A stretch of DNA of 64,000 nucleotides from Brevundimonas sp. (GTDB taxonomy: Bacteria; Pseudomonadota; Alphaproteobacteria; Caulobacterales; Caulobacteraceae): positions 1-64,000 of the forward strand of contig NZ_JACESA010000014.1 in NCBI RefSeq assembly GCF_013912065.1, given 5' to 3'. Of this stretch, positions 9,788 to 19,255 are shown piece after piece (the first letter of the stretch is position 1; each line of letters starts with the position of its first letter). The notes under the pieces were generated by a model. That model did no database searches and was not told where the DNA came from. It saw only the letters and a program-made list of their open reading frames with translations. A program made the position numbers and the translations under genes.

Positions 9788-10615
9788 ATGACGACCTCCC
9801 CCTCAAAGAAACTGGCGCTGGACCTGAACTCCGGCGCCCTGTCCGTGGCCATCGCCGAGATCGCCGAAGACGCCGCGCGCGTGATCCTGCCCTACTGGCG
9901 CAATGACACAGCGGTCGAGACCAAGTCCGACGACAGTCCCGTCACCCAGGCCGATCGCGCCGCCGAGGCCCTGATCCTGGAACGGCTGGCCGCCCTCTAC
10001 CCCGGCGTCCAGACGGTGGCCGAGGAAGCCGTGGCGGCGAACGGCGTTCCGGATTCGGCTGAGGACTGGTTCTGGCTGATCGACCCGCTGGACGGCACCA
10101 AGGGGTTCGTGCGCGGCGGCGAGGCCTTCACCGTCAATATCGCCCTCATGAACGCCGGCTATCCGGTAGCGGGCGTGGTCACTGCCCCGGCGACCGGGAC
10201 CACCTGGCGCACCGACGTCCCCGGCGGCGGCGCCTTCCGTCGCCAGTTCGGTGAGCAGCAGGAGGGCGAGGCCCATTCCGGCGCAGAATGGCGGCCGATC
10301 AAGGTCCGCGACCGGCCGCAGGAGGGCATGGCCCTGCTGAGCCACAGCGTCACCGACGAGGAGGCCGCCCGCCTGGCCGCCCGCCACGGCTGCACCCGCT
10401 GGCAGGGCACCGATTCGTCGTTGAAATTCTGCCTGATCGCCGAGGGCCGGTTCGACGCCTATCCGCGCTCCGGCCCGACATCTGAATGGGACACGGCGGC
10501 GGGTCAGGCCGTGCTGGAGGCCGCCGGCGGCCGCGTCCTGGCCGACGACGGCCAGCGGCTGGCCTACGGCAAGCCGAAATTCCTGAACGGTCCCTTCGTG
10601 GCCATGGGCGGCTGA
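9788..10615 (+). CDS. cysQ: 3'(2'),5'-bisphosphate nucleotidase CysQ
   Basis: Magnesium-dependent phosphatase of the inositol-monophosphatase superfamily. It removes the 3' phosphate of PAP, the by-product of sulfate assimilation. In 275 residues it has the metal-binding motifs DSPVTQADRAAE, EEAV and WLIDPLDGTKGFV, plus the C-terminal SEWDTAAGQAVLEAAGG. The wording around DPLDGTKGFVRGGEAFTVNIAL is CysQ-like rather than SuhB- or HisN-like. A second superfamily member (hisN) is at 55.6 kb. It is divergent from chpT. Confidence 0.85.
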   Translation: MTTSPSKKLALDLNSGALSVAIAEIAEDAARVILPYWRNDTAVETKSDDSPVTQADRAAEALILERLAALYPGVQTVAEEAVAANGVPDSAEDWFWLIDPLDGTKGFVRGGEAFTVNIALMNAGYPVAGVVTAPATGTTWRTDVPGGGAFRRQFGEQQEGEAHSGAEWRPIKVRDRPQEGMALLSHSVTDEEAARLAARHGCTRWQGTDSSLKFCLIAEGRFDAYPRSGPTSEWDTAAGQAVLEAAGGRVLADDGQRLAYGKPKFLNGPFVAMGG

Positions 10616-10720
10616 CCCCTTCGGGGCGACGCCGGGATGAGGGGGAGGATTCTCTCCCTTCACCTTTCCGGCCTATATGAGGACCGAAGACCGGCGCACG
10701 CCGAGTTAGCGGACGATTCG

Positions 10721-12763
10721 ATGGCCGAGCCCCTCTCCTTCCATTCGCCGAAAATCCACGGCTTCGTTCGCGTCGCAGCGGCCACCCCCGTCAGCCATGT
10801 CGGCGATCCGAAGGCGAACGCCGAGGAACACCTGGCCCTGATCCGTCAGGCGGGCGACCAGGGCGTCGACCTGATGGTCTTTCCGGAACTGTCGCTTTCG
10901 GCCTACGCTATCGACGACCTGCACATGCAGGCGGCCCTGCTGGACGAGGTCGAACGTCAGATCGCCGTCATCGCACAGGCGACGGCGGACAGCGATCTGG
11001 TGGCCGTGATCGGGGCGCCGATCCGCAACGGCGACGCCCTCTACAACTGCGCCGTAGTCATGGGCGCCGGCGAGATTCTGGGGGTCGTGCCCAAGACCTA
11101 TCTGCCCAACTACCGGGAATATTACGAGAAACGCTGGTTCGCCCCGGCCACAGCTCGCAGCGAGGATGTGATCCAGCTGAACGGCGAGACGGTGGATTTC
11201 GCGCCGGGTCTGATCTTCGAGGCGGTCAACCGGCCCGGCTTCGTCTTCGCGGCCGAGATCTGCGAGGACTATTGGGCGCCCCTGCCCCCCTCGACCCGGG
11301 CGGCCCTGGCGGGGGCGCGCATCCTGCTGAACCTGTCGGCGTCCAACATCGTCATCGGCAAGGCCGACGAGCGCGCCATGCTGAGCGCCAGCCATTCGGC
11401 GCGGACCCTGTCGGCCTACGTCTTCACCGCATCGGGCTGGGGCGAGAGCACCACCGACCTGGCCTGGGACGGCCAGGCCACGGTCCATGAGTTGGGTTCT
11501 AAACTGGCCGAGGGCGAGCGGTTTTCGCTGGAAAGCCACCTGACGATCGCCGACATCGACGTGGACCGGATAGGCTTGGACCGGCTGAGGAACGGCACCT
11601 TCTCCGAATGCGCCCGCAACGAAGGCGAGGCCGCGACCATCGTGCCCTTCGCGGCGCGCGAGGACCACGAGGCCAGCGACCTGATCCGACCGCTGGACCG
11701 GTTCCCCTTCGTGCCTGACGATGCTGGACGGCTGGACCAGGACTGCTACGAGGCCTTCAACATCCAGGTTCAGGGCCTGATGCGCCGGATGACGGCGACG
11801 AACGGCGAGCGGCTGGTGATCGGAGTGTCGGGCGGGCTGGATTCGACCCAGGCCCTGCTGGTCGCCTGCCGCGCCTTCGACCGGCTGGACCTGCCCCGGA
11901 CCAACATCCTGGCCTATACGATGCCGGGCTTCGCCACCTCGGACGGCACCAAGTCCAACGCCTGGGCCCTGATGAAGGCCCTGGGGGTGACGGGGGCCGA
12001 GATCGACATCCGCCCCGCCGCCGAACAGATGTTCAAGGACATCGGCCACGCCTACGCCGCCGGCGAGCCGGTGCACGACATCACCTTCGAGAATGTGCAG
12101 GCTGGACTGCGGACCGACTATCTGTTCCGGCTGGCCAACCAGAACCGGGCCTTCGTCCTGGGCACCGGCGACCTATCGGAACTGGCCCTAGGCTGGGCCA
12201 CCTATGGCGTCGGCGACCATATGAGCCACTACAACGTCAACGGCGGGGTGGCGAAGACCCTGATCCGCCACCTGATCCGCTGGGTGGCCGAGCGCGAACT
12301 GGTCGGCGCCGAGGCGACCCCGACCCTGCACGCCATTCTGGACACCGAAATCTCGCCCGAACTGGTCCCGGCCAAGGACGGGGTGATCCAGTCGACCGAG
12401 GGGACGGTCGGCCCCTATGCGCTGAACGACTTCTTCCTGTTCTACATCAGCCGGTTCGGCCTGAAACCGTCCAAGGTCGCCTTCCTGGCGCACCAGGCCT
12501 GGGGCGATGCTGCGAGCGGCGACTGGCCCGTCGGCACGCCCGAGGCCGAAAAGGTCGAATACGACCTGGCGACCATCAAGGCCTGGCTGAGGAAGTTCCT
12601 TATCCGCTTCTTCCAGACCGCCCAGTTCAAACGCTCGGCCCTGCCGAACGGCCCCAAGGTAGTGACCGGCGGCTCGCTTTCGCCCCGCGGCGACTGGCGT
12701 GCGCCGTCGGACGGTTCGGCGCGGGTCTGGCTGGACGAACTGGACGCCAACGTCCCGGACTAG
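10721..12763 (+). CDS. nadE: Glutamine-dependent NAD+ synthetase
   Basis: Makes NAD from deamido-NAD, with ammonia from glutamine. The 680 residues hold an N-terminal nitrilase-type glutaminase domain with the Glu-Lys-Cys triad in VFPELSLSAY, VPKTYLPNYREYYEKRWF and AAEICEDYWAP. A C-terminal ATP pyrophosphatase domain follows, with the P-loop VSGGLDSTQALL. The length matches the two-domain type, about 680. I chose the ATG at 10721; the open frame reaches back to 10637 but that part does not align with the family. Confidence 0.95.
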   Translation: MAEPLSFHSPKIHGFVRVAAATPVSHVGDPKANAEEHLALIRQAGDQGVDLMVFPELSLSAYAIDDLHMQAALLDEVERQIAVIAQATADSDLVAVIGAPIRNGDALYNCAVVMGAGEILGVVPKTYLPNYREYYEKRWFAPATARSEDVIQLNGETVDFAPGLIFEAVNRPGFVFAAEICEDYWAPLPPSTRAALAGARILLNLSASNIVIGKADERAMLSASHSARTLSAYVFTASGWGESTTDLAWDGQATVHELGSKLAEGERFSLESHLTIADIDVDRIGLDRLRNGTFSECARNEGEAATIVPFAAREDHEASDLIRPLDRFPFVPDDAGRLDQDCYEAFNIQVQGLMRRMTATNGERLVIGVSGGLDSTQALLVACRAFDRLDLPRTNILAYTMPGFATSDGTKSNAWALMKALGVTGAEIDIRPAAEQMFKDIGHAYAAGEPVHDITFENVQAGLRTDYLFRLANQNRAFVLGTGDLSELALGWATYGVGDHMSHYNVNGGVAKTLIRHLIRWVAERELVGAEATPTLHAILDTEISPELVPAKDGVIQSTEGTVGPYALNDFFLFYISRFGLKPSKVAFLAHQAWGDAASGDWPVGTPEAEKVEYDLATIKAWLRKFLIRFFQTAQFKRSALPNGPKVVTGGSLSPRGDWRAPSDGSARVWLDELDANVPD

Positions 12764-12818
12764 ACGTCTCCTCCTCACAGAGTGGGGAGCAATCATGTCC
12801 GTTCTCCATCGGCCTCCC

Positions 12819-12993
12819 CCTTTCGTCATTCCGGGCGAAGGGCCGCTTGGCCCGTAGACCCGGAACCCAGCGGCGCCGAAGGCGAAATCTATCCGCCGCA
12901 CCATGCTGAAACACCGAGTCCGCGACAGGTTCGCGCTCTCGCGCGCCGCTGGGTTCCGGGTCTACGCTGCGCTCCGCCCGGAATGACGAAAGG
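12819..12993. repeat. 175-bp nested inverted-repeat element (MITE/BIME-like)
   Basis: The outer arms 12819-12837 and 12975-12993 are perfect 19-bp inverted copies beginning CCTTTCGTCATTCC. The inner arms 12854-12875 and 12944-12965 are perfect 22-bp inverted copies containing GACCCGGAACCCAGCGG. About 68 bp separate the inner arms. The element sits between nadE and the PhnA-domain gene and has no gene of its own. The structure suggests a dispersed non-autonomous element. Its copy number elsewhere cannot be seen here. Confidence 0.85.
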
Positions 12994-13122
12994 AAACAGG
13001 CGTGACCTCCCCGGTCGTCTTCGCGAGGCGGGAGCAGACCGTCAACACACACAAGGAGACAGCGCAAAAATCCCGCGTCTCCAGTGTGGATATTCGCCGA
13101 CCAGAGCGCTAGAAGCTTCGCC

Positions 13123-13347
13123 ATGACCGACGACGTGACCAAAGACTCCAACGGCAACATCCTGGCCGATGGCGACAGCGTGACCCTGATCAAGGACCTC
13201 AAGGTCAAGGGATCGGGCGGGGTGACCCTGAAACGCGGAACCCTGGTGAAGAATATCCGCCTGACCGGCGACACCGACGAGATCGAGGCCAATGTCGACA
13301 AGGTGCGCGGCCTGGTCCTGCGTGTCGAGTTCGTGAAGAAGGCTTAG
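13123..13347 (+). CDS. PhnA/YjdM-domain protein
   Basis: A 74-residue protein made of the PhnA C-terminal domain only: [20 protein letters not shown] and [16 protein letters not shown]. The N-terminal zinc ribbon of longer YjdM proteins (about 111 residues in E. coli) is absent. Despite the family name (alkylphosphonate utilisation), a role in phosphonate metabolism is not established. The ATG at 13123 was chosen because the upstream extension lies in non-coding-like sequence. It stands 44 bp before the CobW gene. Confidence 0.82.
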   Translation: MTDDVTKDSNGNILADGDSVTLIKDLKVKGSGGVTLKRGTLVKNIRLTGDTDEIEANVDKVRGLVLRVEFVKKA

Positions 13348-13391
13348 CGCCCCCTCTTTCCAAGTGCGACATCAGCCGCCATCTAGCGGCG

Positions 13392-14507
13392 ATGACCGAC
13401 ACCCTCGCCGCCCCCGCCTCGACCGCCACGCTTGGCAAGATTCCAGTGACCGTCCTGACCGGCTATCTCGGCGCGGGCAAGACCACCCTGCTGAACCGGA
13501 TCCTGACCGAGGACCACGGCAAGCGCTACGCCGTCATCGTCAACGAGTTCGGCGAGATCGGCATCGACAACGATCTGGTGGTCGGCGCCGACGAGGACGT
13601 GTTCGAGATGAACAACGGCTGCGTCTGCTGCACGGTGCGCGGCGACCTGATCCGCGTGGTCGCCGGCCTGATGAAGCGCCAACGTCCCGGCAAGCCGGCC
13701 TTCGACGCCATCATCGTCGAGACCACGGGCCTGGCCGATCCCGGCCCGGTGGCCCAGACCTTCTTCGTCGACGAGGACGTCAAGGCCAAGACCCAGCTGG
13801 ACAGCGTCACTACCCTGGTGGACGCCAAACACGTGATGGCCCGGCTGGACGACTCGAAAGAGGCGCGCGAACAGGTGGCCTTCGCCGACCGCATCATCCT
13901 GAACAAGGTCGATCTGGCGACCCCGGACGAACTGGACGCCGTCGAGGCCCGTCTGCGGGCGCTGAACCCCCTGGCCCCCATCGTGCGGGCCGAGCGATCG
14001 AACGTGCCGCTGGATCAGGTGCTGGGCCTGGGCGCCTTCGACCTGGATCGTATCCTGGAGGTCCAGCCGGACTTCGCCAACCCGCCGCACGGCGCGGACG
14101 GACATGTCCACGACGAACATTGCGGCCACGACCACCACGATCATGACCATGGGCACGACCACGGCCATGCTCACGATCATACGCATGGCGCGCGCGGTCA
14201 CGCCCACCAGGACGACATCAAGGGAATCTCCCTGTCGCTGGACCGGCCGCTGGACGGCGCCAAATTCACCGCCTGGCTGGATCGGCTGCTTGGCGAACAG
14301 GGGCAGAACATCCTGCGCGCGAAGGGGATCATCGACGTTCAGGGCGAGAACCGCCGCCTGGTCTTCCAGGCCGTGCACATGATTCTGGAAGGCGACCTGC
14401 AACGCGAATGGGGCGCCGGCGAACGCCGCTGGAGCCGCGCGGTCTTTATTGGCCGCGACCTGGACGAGGCGGCGCTGAAGGCCGGGTTCGAGGCCTGCGC
14501 GGCATGA
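13392..14507 (+). CDS. CobW/COG0523 family GTPase, putative metal chaperone
   Basis: GTP-dependent metallochaperone of the G3E family. The 371 residues show Walker A (GYLGAGKTT, 24-32), the metal-binding CxCC (Cys77, Cys79, Cys80 in NNGCVCC), NKVD for guanine recognition, and a long His/Asp-rich stretch (about 237-275) that could bind zinc, followed by the CobW C-terminal domain. Such proteins are often part of zinc-starvation responses, but I see no Zur-type palindrome upstream. The stop overlaps the next start by four bases (ATGA). Confidence 0.9.
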   Translation: MTDTLAAPASTATLGKIPVTVLTGYLGAGKTTLLNRILTEDHGKRYAVIVNEFGEIGIDNDLVVGADEDVFEMNNGCVCCTVRGDLIRVVAGLMKRQRPGKPAFDAIIVETTGLADPGPVAQTFFVDEDVKAKTQLDSVTTLVDAKHVMARLDDSKEAREQVAFADRIILNKVDLATPDELDAVEARLRALNPLAPIVRAERSNVPLDQVLGLGAFDLDRILEVQPDFANPPHGADGHVHDEHCGHDHHDHDHGHDHGHAHDHTHGARGHAHQDDIKGISLSLDRPLDGAKFTAWLDRLLGEQGQNILRAKGIIDVQGENRRLVFQAVHMILEGDLQREWGAGERRWSRAVFIGRDLDEAALKAGFEACAA

Positions 14508-14944
14508 CCGGCTGGATTGATCCGAGCCGGGAGGCCATGGCGGCGTTCCGCGACCTGCCGCCGGATCAACCCATCGCCATGATCAATCTGCTGCGCTTCC
14601 GCGACGACGCCGCCTATCCGGCCGATCATCCGGATGCGGACAAGGGTCGAACGGGCGCCCAGGCCTATGCCGCCTATGGCAAGGCCGCCGCGGCGCCCTT
14701 CGCCCGCTCTGGCGGCGATCAGGTCTGGCTTGGACGCCCCCAACTGACCTTGATCGGCCCGGCCGACGAGGCCTGGGACCTGGCCTTCATCGCCCGATAC
14801 CCGACCGCCGCCGCCTTCGTCTCGATGTTGCAGGACCCGGAATATCGAGTAGCGGTCATTCACCGCCAGGCGGCGGTGGCGGATTCTCGCCTGATCCGCT
14901 GCGAACCGGTCGAAGCCGGCAAGGCGTTTGGCGAAGCCGGATAG
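14504..14944 (+). CDS. DUF1330 family protein
   Basis: A 146-residue protein with a ferredoxin-like alpha-beta-barrel pattern: [16 protein letters not shown], then [14 protein letters not shown] and a [20 protein letters not shown] segment typical of DUF1330/EthD-like folds. Function unknown. It starts at the ATGA overlap with the CobW gene, so it is translationally coupled to it. It ends at a strong bidirectional terminator. Confidence 0.75.
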   Translation: MTGWIDPSREAMAAFRDLPPDQPIAMINLLRFRDDAAYPADHPDADKGRTGAQAYAAYGKAAAAPFARSGGDQVWLGRPQLTLIGPADEAWDLAFIARYPTAAAFVSMLQDPEYRVAVIHRQAAVADSRLIRCEPVEAGKAFGEAG

Positions 14945-14982
14945 TAAAAAAGGGCGGCTCCTTGCAGAGCCGCCCTTTTTCT
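14945..14982. terminator. Bidirectional intrinsic terminator
   Basis: Perfect 13-bp stem (14948-14960 with 14967-14979) with a six-base loop. There is a T-run on the right and an A-run on the left, so it can stop both the CobW-DUF1330 operon (plus) and the deoxyhypusine-synthase-like gene (minus). Confidence 0.9.
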
Positions 14983-16040
14983 CAGGACGTTTTTTCGAAC
15001 AGCTTGTTCCAGCGGCGCTTGTCGCGGGCCTTCCAGGCGCCGCGGTGATAGGCGTCCGAGCCGATCAGGGGCACGACGGTGGTGGCCTCGGCGAAGACCA
15101 TCTGTTCGTGCGTGGTCTGGACCTTGCCCCACGAAGCCGCCTCCTTCAGCGTCGAGGACGAGCAAGCGCCGTCGCGGACGTCGGCGACCGTGATCTGGAC
15201 CGCATAGCGGTGCATCTCGGCCTCGACGCCCAGGATTTCGGCGCAGACCACCGTGTCCTGGGCGAAGTTCTTGGGCACGCCGCCGCCGACCATGAACAGG
15301 CCGGTAACGCCGGCGGCGATCTTGATGTCGGTCAGTTCGCGGAAGTCGGCGATGGCGTCCAGCATCAGATAGGCCTGGCCGGCGGCCGCGCGTTCCTTCT
15401 GATGCTTGACCAGGCCGAAACCAGCCGAGCTGTCGACGAAGGCCGGGCAGAAGATCGGGACGCCCTCTTCATAGGCGGTCTGGATCAGGGAACCGGGCTT
15501 TTTCGCATTCCCCTCGCTCAGCCACTTGCCCATCTCCCAGATGAATTCGCGGCTGGAATAGCCGCGCGGCTCCAGACGATTGGCGATCTCCAGGATGGTG
15601 TGGTCGCAGGCCTGGAGTTCTTCCTCGTCGATATAGGTGTCGTAGATCCGGTCGATGTAGTTTTCGCGCAGGACATTGTCGTCCACCTCGCCGGCCGCCT
15701 GGTAGTGTTTGAAGCCCAGGGCCTCGAAGAAATCCATGTCCACGATCGAGGCGCCGGTGGCGACGACGGCGTCGACCATGCCGAACTTCACCATGTCGCG
15801 GTAGACGTGCATGCAGCCGCCGGCCGAGGTCGAACCCGCCAGGATCAGCCAGGGCGAGCAGTCCTTGTCCTCAATGGCCATGGAGAAGATGTCGGCGGCG
15901 CGGGCGGTGTCGCGCGACGAGAAGCTCATTTTGCGCATCGAGTCGATGATCGGACGGGCGTCGAAGCTGGTGATGTCGACGTGTTCGACGACATCCTGCA
16001 GCAGTTGGGCCTTGGTGTTGGCCTGAACGGGTGCGTTCAT
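14982..16040 (-). CDS. Deoxyhypusine-synthase-like polyamine enzyme
   Basis: Member of the deoxyhypusine synthase family, 352 residues. It keeps the NAD site region (LAGSTSAGGCMHVYRDMV), VGGGVPKN and the catalytic-lysine motif EAASWGK (Lys306). Bacteria have no eIF5A to modify. The neighbouring ornithine/lysine-type decarboxylase makes a role in forming a polyamine such as homospermidine or spermidine likely. It is last in a minus-strand group after the decarboxylase and a broken SEC-C gene. A 10-bp leader hairpin (16082-16113) precedes it. Confidence 0.85.
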   Translation of the reverse strand: MNAPVQANTKAQLLQDVVEHVDITSFDARPIIDSMRKMSFSSRDTARAADIFSMAIEDKDCSPWLILAGSTSAGGCMHVYRDMVKFGMVDAVVATGASIVDMDFFEALGFKHYQAAGEVDDNVLRENYIDRIYDTYIDEEELQACDHTILEIANRLEPRGYSSREFIWEMGKWLSEGNAKKPGSLIQTAYEEGVPIFCPAFVDSSAGFGLVKHQKERAAAGQAYLMLDAIADFRELTDIKIAAGVTGLFMVGGGVPKNFAQDTVVCAEILGVEAEMHRYAVQITVADVRDGACSSSTLKEAASWGKVQTTHEQMVFAEATTVVPLIGSDAYHRGAWKARDKRRWNKLFEKTS

Positions 16041-16124
16041 TTCGGAGGTTTCCCTTGATTTGAGCGCCGTCGAGGGAAACGCCGACCCGCCGGACGGAGC
16101 GACGGCGGGTCGGAAATCTACTTG

Positions 16125-16354
16125 CTACGCCTGTAATGCTTCAGGTCCTTGAAAGGATCGAGCAGCGATGCAGCAAGCCTTGAATCTACGCCCTGAGCCG
16201 CAGGGGCACGGGTCCTGACGCCCGAGCTTTTCCAGCAGCTCCTTGTCGCCATGGACGACACGGTCGCCCGTCTTGACACGGGTTTCGCTGGGGAAAGCCT
16301 CTCCGGCGTTTGCTAGTGGGCTGGAAAGCTGAAGTCCTGGTCGCGCGTTCGCAT
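16125..16354 (-). pseudogene. Frameshifted small SEC-C motif protein
   Basis: The C-terminal half of this stretch encodes [20 protein letters not shown], a textbook SEC-C zinc-binding motif, ending at the stop 16125-16127. That frame has no usable start. A good start (ATG 16352-16354, with GGAGG five bases upstream) opens the neighbouring frame, gives [13 protein letters not shown] and stops at once. A single lost C in the run at 16318-16320 would join both parts into a protein of about 75 residues. This is either a real frameshift or a base-calling error. SEC-C proteins are often accessory metal-binding or SecB-binding factors. Confidence 0.65.
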
Positions 16355-16422
16355 GGTCGCCTCCATTGGCTTGGGTGGACGCGCGCCTTCTAGGGACGCG
16401 GGCCCACCCGTGCAAATGAAGT

Positions 16423-17688
16423 TTACCGCCGCGACTTCTTGCGTTGACCGGCCTTGCCCTTCGGGCGCGACAGACGCACGACCTTGCGGGCGTTCTCCTC
16501 GGCCGTGGTGCGCACGGTCGGGATGGAGCGCGGGGCGAGACCGTAGAGCGAGGCCATCGGAGCGTCCTCGACCGCGGCGATATCGTGTTCGCCGTAACCG
16601 TTGAAGCCCGTCGACATGGCGACGCCGTAAGCGCCGAGCATGCCGATTTCGATGAAATCGCCTTCGCGGATGTCGGCCGGCAGCCAGAACGGACCCGGCA
16701 TATGGTCGATGGAATCGCAGGTCGGGCCGTAGAATTGAAACGCCTTAAGATCGCCCGACGCCTCGCCGTCCCGGACCAGCTTGGTCGGGAAGGGCCAGCG
16801 CGAGTGGGTCGCGTCAAACAGCGAGCCGTACGAGCCGTCGTTCAGATACAGGGCGTCGCCCTTGCGCAGATCGACGCGGGCCAGGATCGACGAAGATTCG
16901 GCGACCAGCGCCCGGCCGGGTTCGCACCACAGCTCGGTCGTTTCCGACACCGGCATCTCGTTGAAGCCGCGATGGATGGCGTCTGCGTATTCGCTCATGT
17001 CCGGCGGGACCATGCCCGGATAGACCGAGGGGAAGCCGCCGCCGACATCGACGATGTCCACGATGACGCCCGCACGGCTGATCGAACGGCCGACCTGAGC
17101 CATGGCGGCCTGGTAGGCGGTCGGGCGCATGCACTGGCTGCCGACATGGAAGCTGACGCCCATCAGACCATCCTTGACCGCCTGGCGCGTGGCCATAAGC
17201 AGGGCCGGGGCCTGGTCAGTCGAGACGCCGAACTTGCCCGAAAGCGTATAGGCGGCGCCATCGGCCGAAACCGCCATGCGCACGATCAGATTCAGGTCGT
17301 CCGCGCCGCCGGTGGCGTCGAGGATCTTGTTCAGCTCATCCTCGCAGTCGAGCGAGAAGGTGCGAACGCCGTGTTCGAAATAGGCCTTGGTGATCGCAGA
17401 CCGGCTCTTGACCGGGTGCATGAAGGCCAGGCGAACGTCATGGCTGACCGAACGAACGAGTTCGATCTCGGCGATGGACGCCACGTCGAAGCCGCGAACC
17501 CCGGCCTCGATCAGGGTCTCGACGACCCAACGCGACGGGTTCGCCTTCACCGCATAGAAGACGTCGGCCTTTAGATTATCCTGGAACCAGCGCGCCGCTA
17601 CGGAAACCGAACGCGGTCGCACGAGGGCGACGGGACGTTCAGGGGACCGCTCACGGACCAGGTCCAGGGGAAACTGGTACGTGCGCAA
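16423..17688 (-). CDS. Type III PLP-dependent ornithine/lysine decarboxylase
   Basis: Makes putrescine (or cadaverine), the first step of polyamine synthesis. It has 421 residues of the alanine-racemase-fold decarboxylase family: PLP lysine Lys48 in YAVKANP, FHVGSQ, the glycine-rich VGGGFPS phosphate loop, CEPGRALV, and catalytic Cys324 in GPTCDSID. The start appears to be TTG at 17686-17688 with GGGGG nine bases upstream. A Lys/Arg-rich tail ends the protein. The substrate (ornithine versus lysine) is not decided by sequence alone. Confidence 0.88.
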   Translation of the reverse strand: MRTYQFPLDLVRERSPERPVALVRPRSVSVAARWFQDNLKADVFYAVKANPSRWVVETLIEAGVRGFDVASIAEIELVRSVSHDVRLAFMHPVKSRSAITKAYFEHGVRTFSLDCEDELNKILDATGGADDLNLIVRMAVSADGAAYTLSGKFGVSTDQAPALLMATRQAVKDGLMGVSFHVGSQCMRPTAYQAAMAQVGRSISRAGVIVDIVDVGGGFPSVYPGMVPPDMSEYADAIHRGFNEMPVSETTELWCEPGRALVAESSSILARVDLRKGDALYLNDGSYGSLFDATHSRWPFPTKLVRDGEASGDLKAFQFYGPTCDSIDHMPGPFWLPADIREGDFIEIGMLGAYGVAMSTGFNGYGEHDIAAVEDAPMASLYGLAPRSIPTVRTTAEENARKVVRLSRPKGKAGQRKKSRR

Positions 17689-17701
17689 TTCACGTAACCC
17701 C

Positions 17702-17735
17702 CTGCTAATTGTTAAACCCAGACCGGCGTTAGCAG
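17702..17735 (-). promoter_or_regulatory. Leader hairpin next to the decarboxylase ribosome site
   Basis: A 7-bp inverted repeat, CTGCTAA (17702-17708) and TTAGCAG (17729-17735), lies directly before the GGGGG ribosome site of the decarboxylase. It could modulate translation. Ornithine decarboxylase genes of alphaproteobacteria are known to carry structured leaders (speF type), but I cannot show this is one. Confidence 0.3.
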
Positions 17736-17919
17736 CGCTTAACGGTTAGACCACGGGGTCCGCCGGAAGGCGCGATATGGGGGCATCGAACTGTCATGTA
17801 AAGGGGTTTTTTCGTGGCAGGGCCTGGATTTGACTGTCACAAATCCGCGGGGACGCCTGTGGACAACCTCCAGCGGGCAACCTTGGCCGTTCTGCGCCGT
17901 TCCTTGACAGGAGGTCCGC

Positions 17920-19149
17920 ATGAATCGGTGGCTGTTTTTCTGGCGCAAGCTAGCACGCCAACTTTGGGTGAAAGCGACGGCCTATGCCGGCGTAGGCGTC
18001 GCGGCGTCGCTGTTGGCCGCAGCCCTGGCGCCCTGGGTGCCGGACGACATGGCCGAGCGATTGGGCGGCGAGTCGGTCGAATCCATCCTGACGATCCTGG
18101 CCTCCAGCCTTCTGGGGGTCGCGACCTTTTCGGTCGGCGCCATGGTCACCGCCTATACTTCCGTTTCGACGGCGGCCAGCCCGCGCGTGGCCGCCCTGGT
18201 GACGACTGACGAGGAGACCCAGAAGGCGCTGGCGACCTTCGTCGGCGCCTTTCTCTACGCCATCGTCTCGGTGACGGCGATCAACGCCCACTATTACGGT
18301 CAAAGCGGCCGAGCCATACTGTTTCTGGTCAGCCTGGCCATGGTCGGACTGGTGGCCTATCGGCTGCTGGCCTGGATCAATCGGCTGTCCAGTCTGGCCC
18401 GCGTGGGCCACACCATAGATCTGGTGGAGGCGCGTGCGCTGGAGGCGCTGGAAATGCGTCGCGATTCTCCGTTTTTCGGCGGCCGGTCGGGGCGGCTGGA
18501 GCGGGGCGCAGAGGTTACGGCCAAGGCGACCGGCTATGTCCAGAACGTTGATCCCGAACGTCTGCAAGCCGTGGCCAAAGCCCGCGATTGCCACGTCGAG
18601 GTGGTCGCGGTGCCGGGCGCCTTCGTCCGGCGCGGCAGCATCCTGGCGCGCATCAGCCTGGCCGCGTGCGACGACGAGGCGCAGGCCGATTTCCATTCCG
18701 CCTTCACCCTGGGTGACTCGCGATCCTTCGATCAGGACCCCCGTTTCGGCCTGATCGTGCTGGGCGAGATCGCCGCAAAGGCCCTGTCGCCGGGCGTGAA
18801 TGATCCCGGCACCGCCATCCAGGTGACGGGAACCGGGGTGCGTCTGCTCGACGCCTGGGTCCAGGACGGCGCCAAGGACCGGGATCAGCCCCTGCGCGAC
18901 CGGGTGATGGGGCCGGCGATCGAGCATGAGGATCTGCTGGAAGACGTCTTCGGTCCCATCGCCCGGTACGGGGCGGGCGATCTGGTGGTCGCGCTGAGGC
19001 TGCAGAAGGCCCTGAAGACCCTGGCGACGACGCCCGCCCTGGCGCCCGCCGCCACGGCCCTCGCGCGGGAGGCGCTGGAACGGTCGCGCATCGCCCTGCC
19101 GATCACCGCCGACGTACGGCGGGTCGAGGAGGCGGCCCTGTCGAGCTGA
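17920..19149 (+). CDS. DUF2254 family membrane protein
   Basis: A 409-residue inner-membrane protein with four predicted helices in the first 150 residues (for example AYAGVGVAASLLAAALAPWV and LFLVSLAMVGLVAYRLLAWI), then a large soluble part with the family motif KALSPGVNDPGTAI. Function unknown. It has a strong ribosome site (AGGAGGT) eight bases before the ATG. It is divergent from the decarboxylase and shares a 231-bp intergenic region with it. Confidence 0.85.
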   Translation: MNRWLFFWRKLARQLWVKATAYAGVGVAASLLAAALAPWVPDDMAERLGGESVESILTILASSLLGVATFSVGAMVTAYTSVSTAASPRVAALVTTDEETQKALATFVGAFLYAIVSVTAINAHYYGQSGRAILFLVSLAMVGLVAYRLLAWINRLSSLARVGHTIDLVEARALEALEMRRDSPFFGGRSGRLERGAEVTAKATGYVQNVDPERLQAVAKARDCHVEVVAVPGAFVRRGSILARISLAACDDEAQADFHSAFTLGDSRSFDQDPRFGLIVLGEIAAKALSPGVNDPGTAIQVTGTGVRLLDAWVQDGAKDRDQPLRDRVMGPAIEHEDLLEDVFGPIARYGAGDLVVALRLQKALKTLATTPALAPAATALAREALERSRIALPITADVRRVEEAALSS

Positions 19150-19255
19150 CGGATCGGGGTCTGGACGAGATTGCGCACGACGTGCGATTAAGGACTTGCC
19201 CAAACGCTCCTGTCGCGTCATGCGGCGCCGTTCGCCACAGCCTCCCAGCGAGTTC

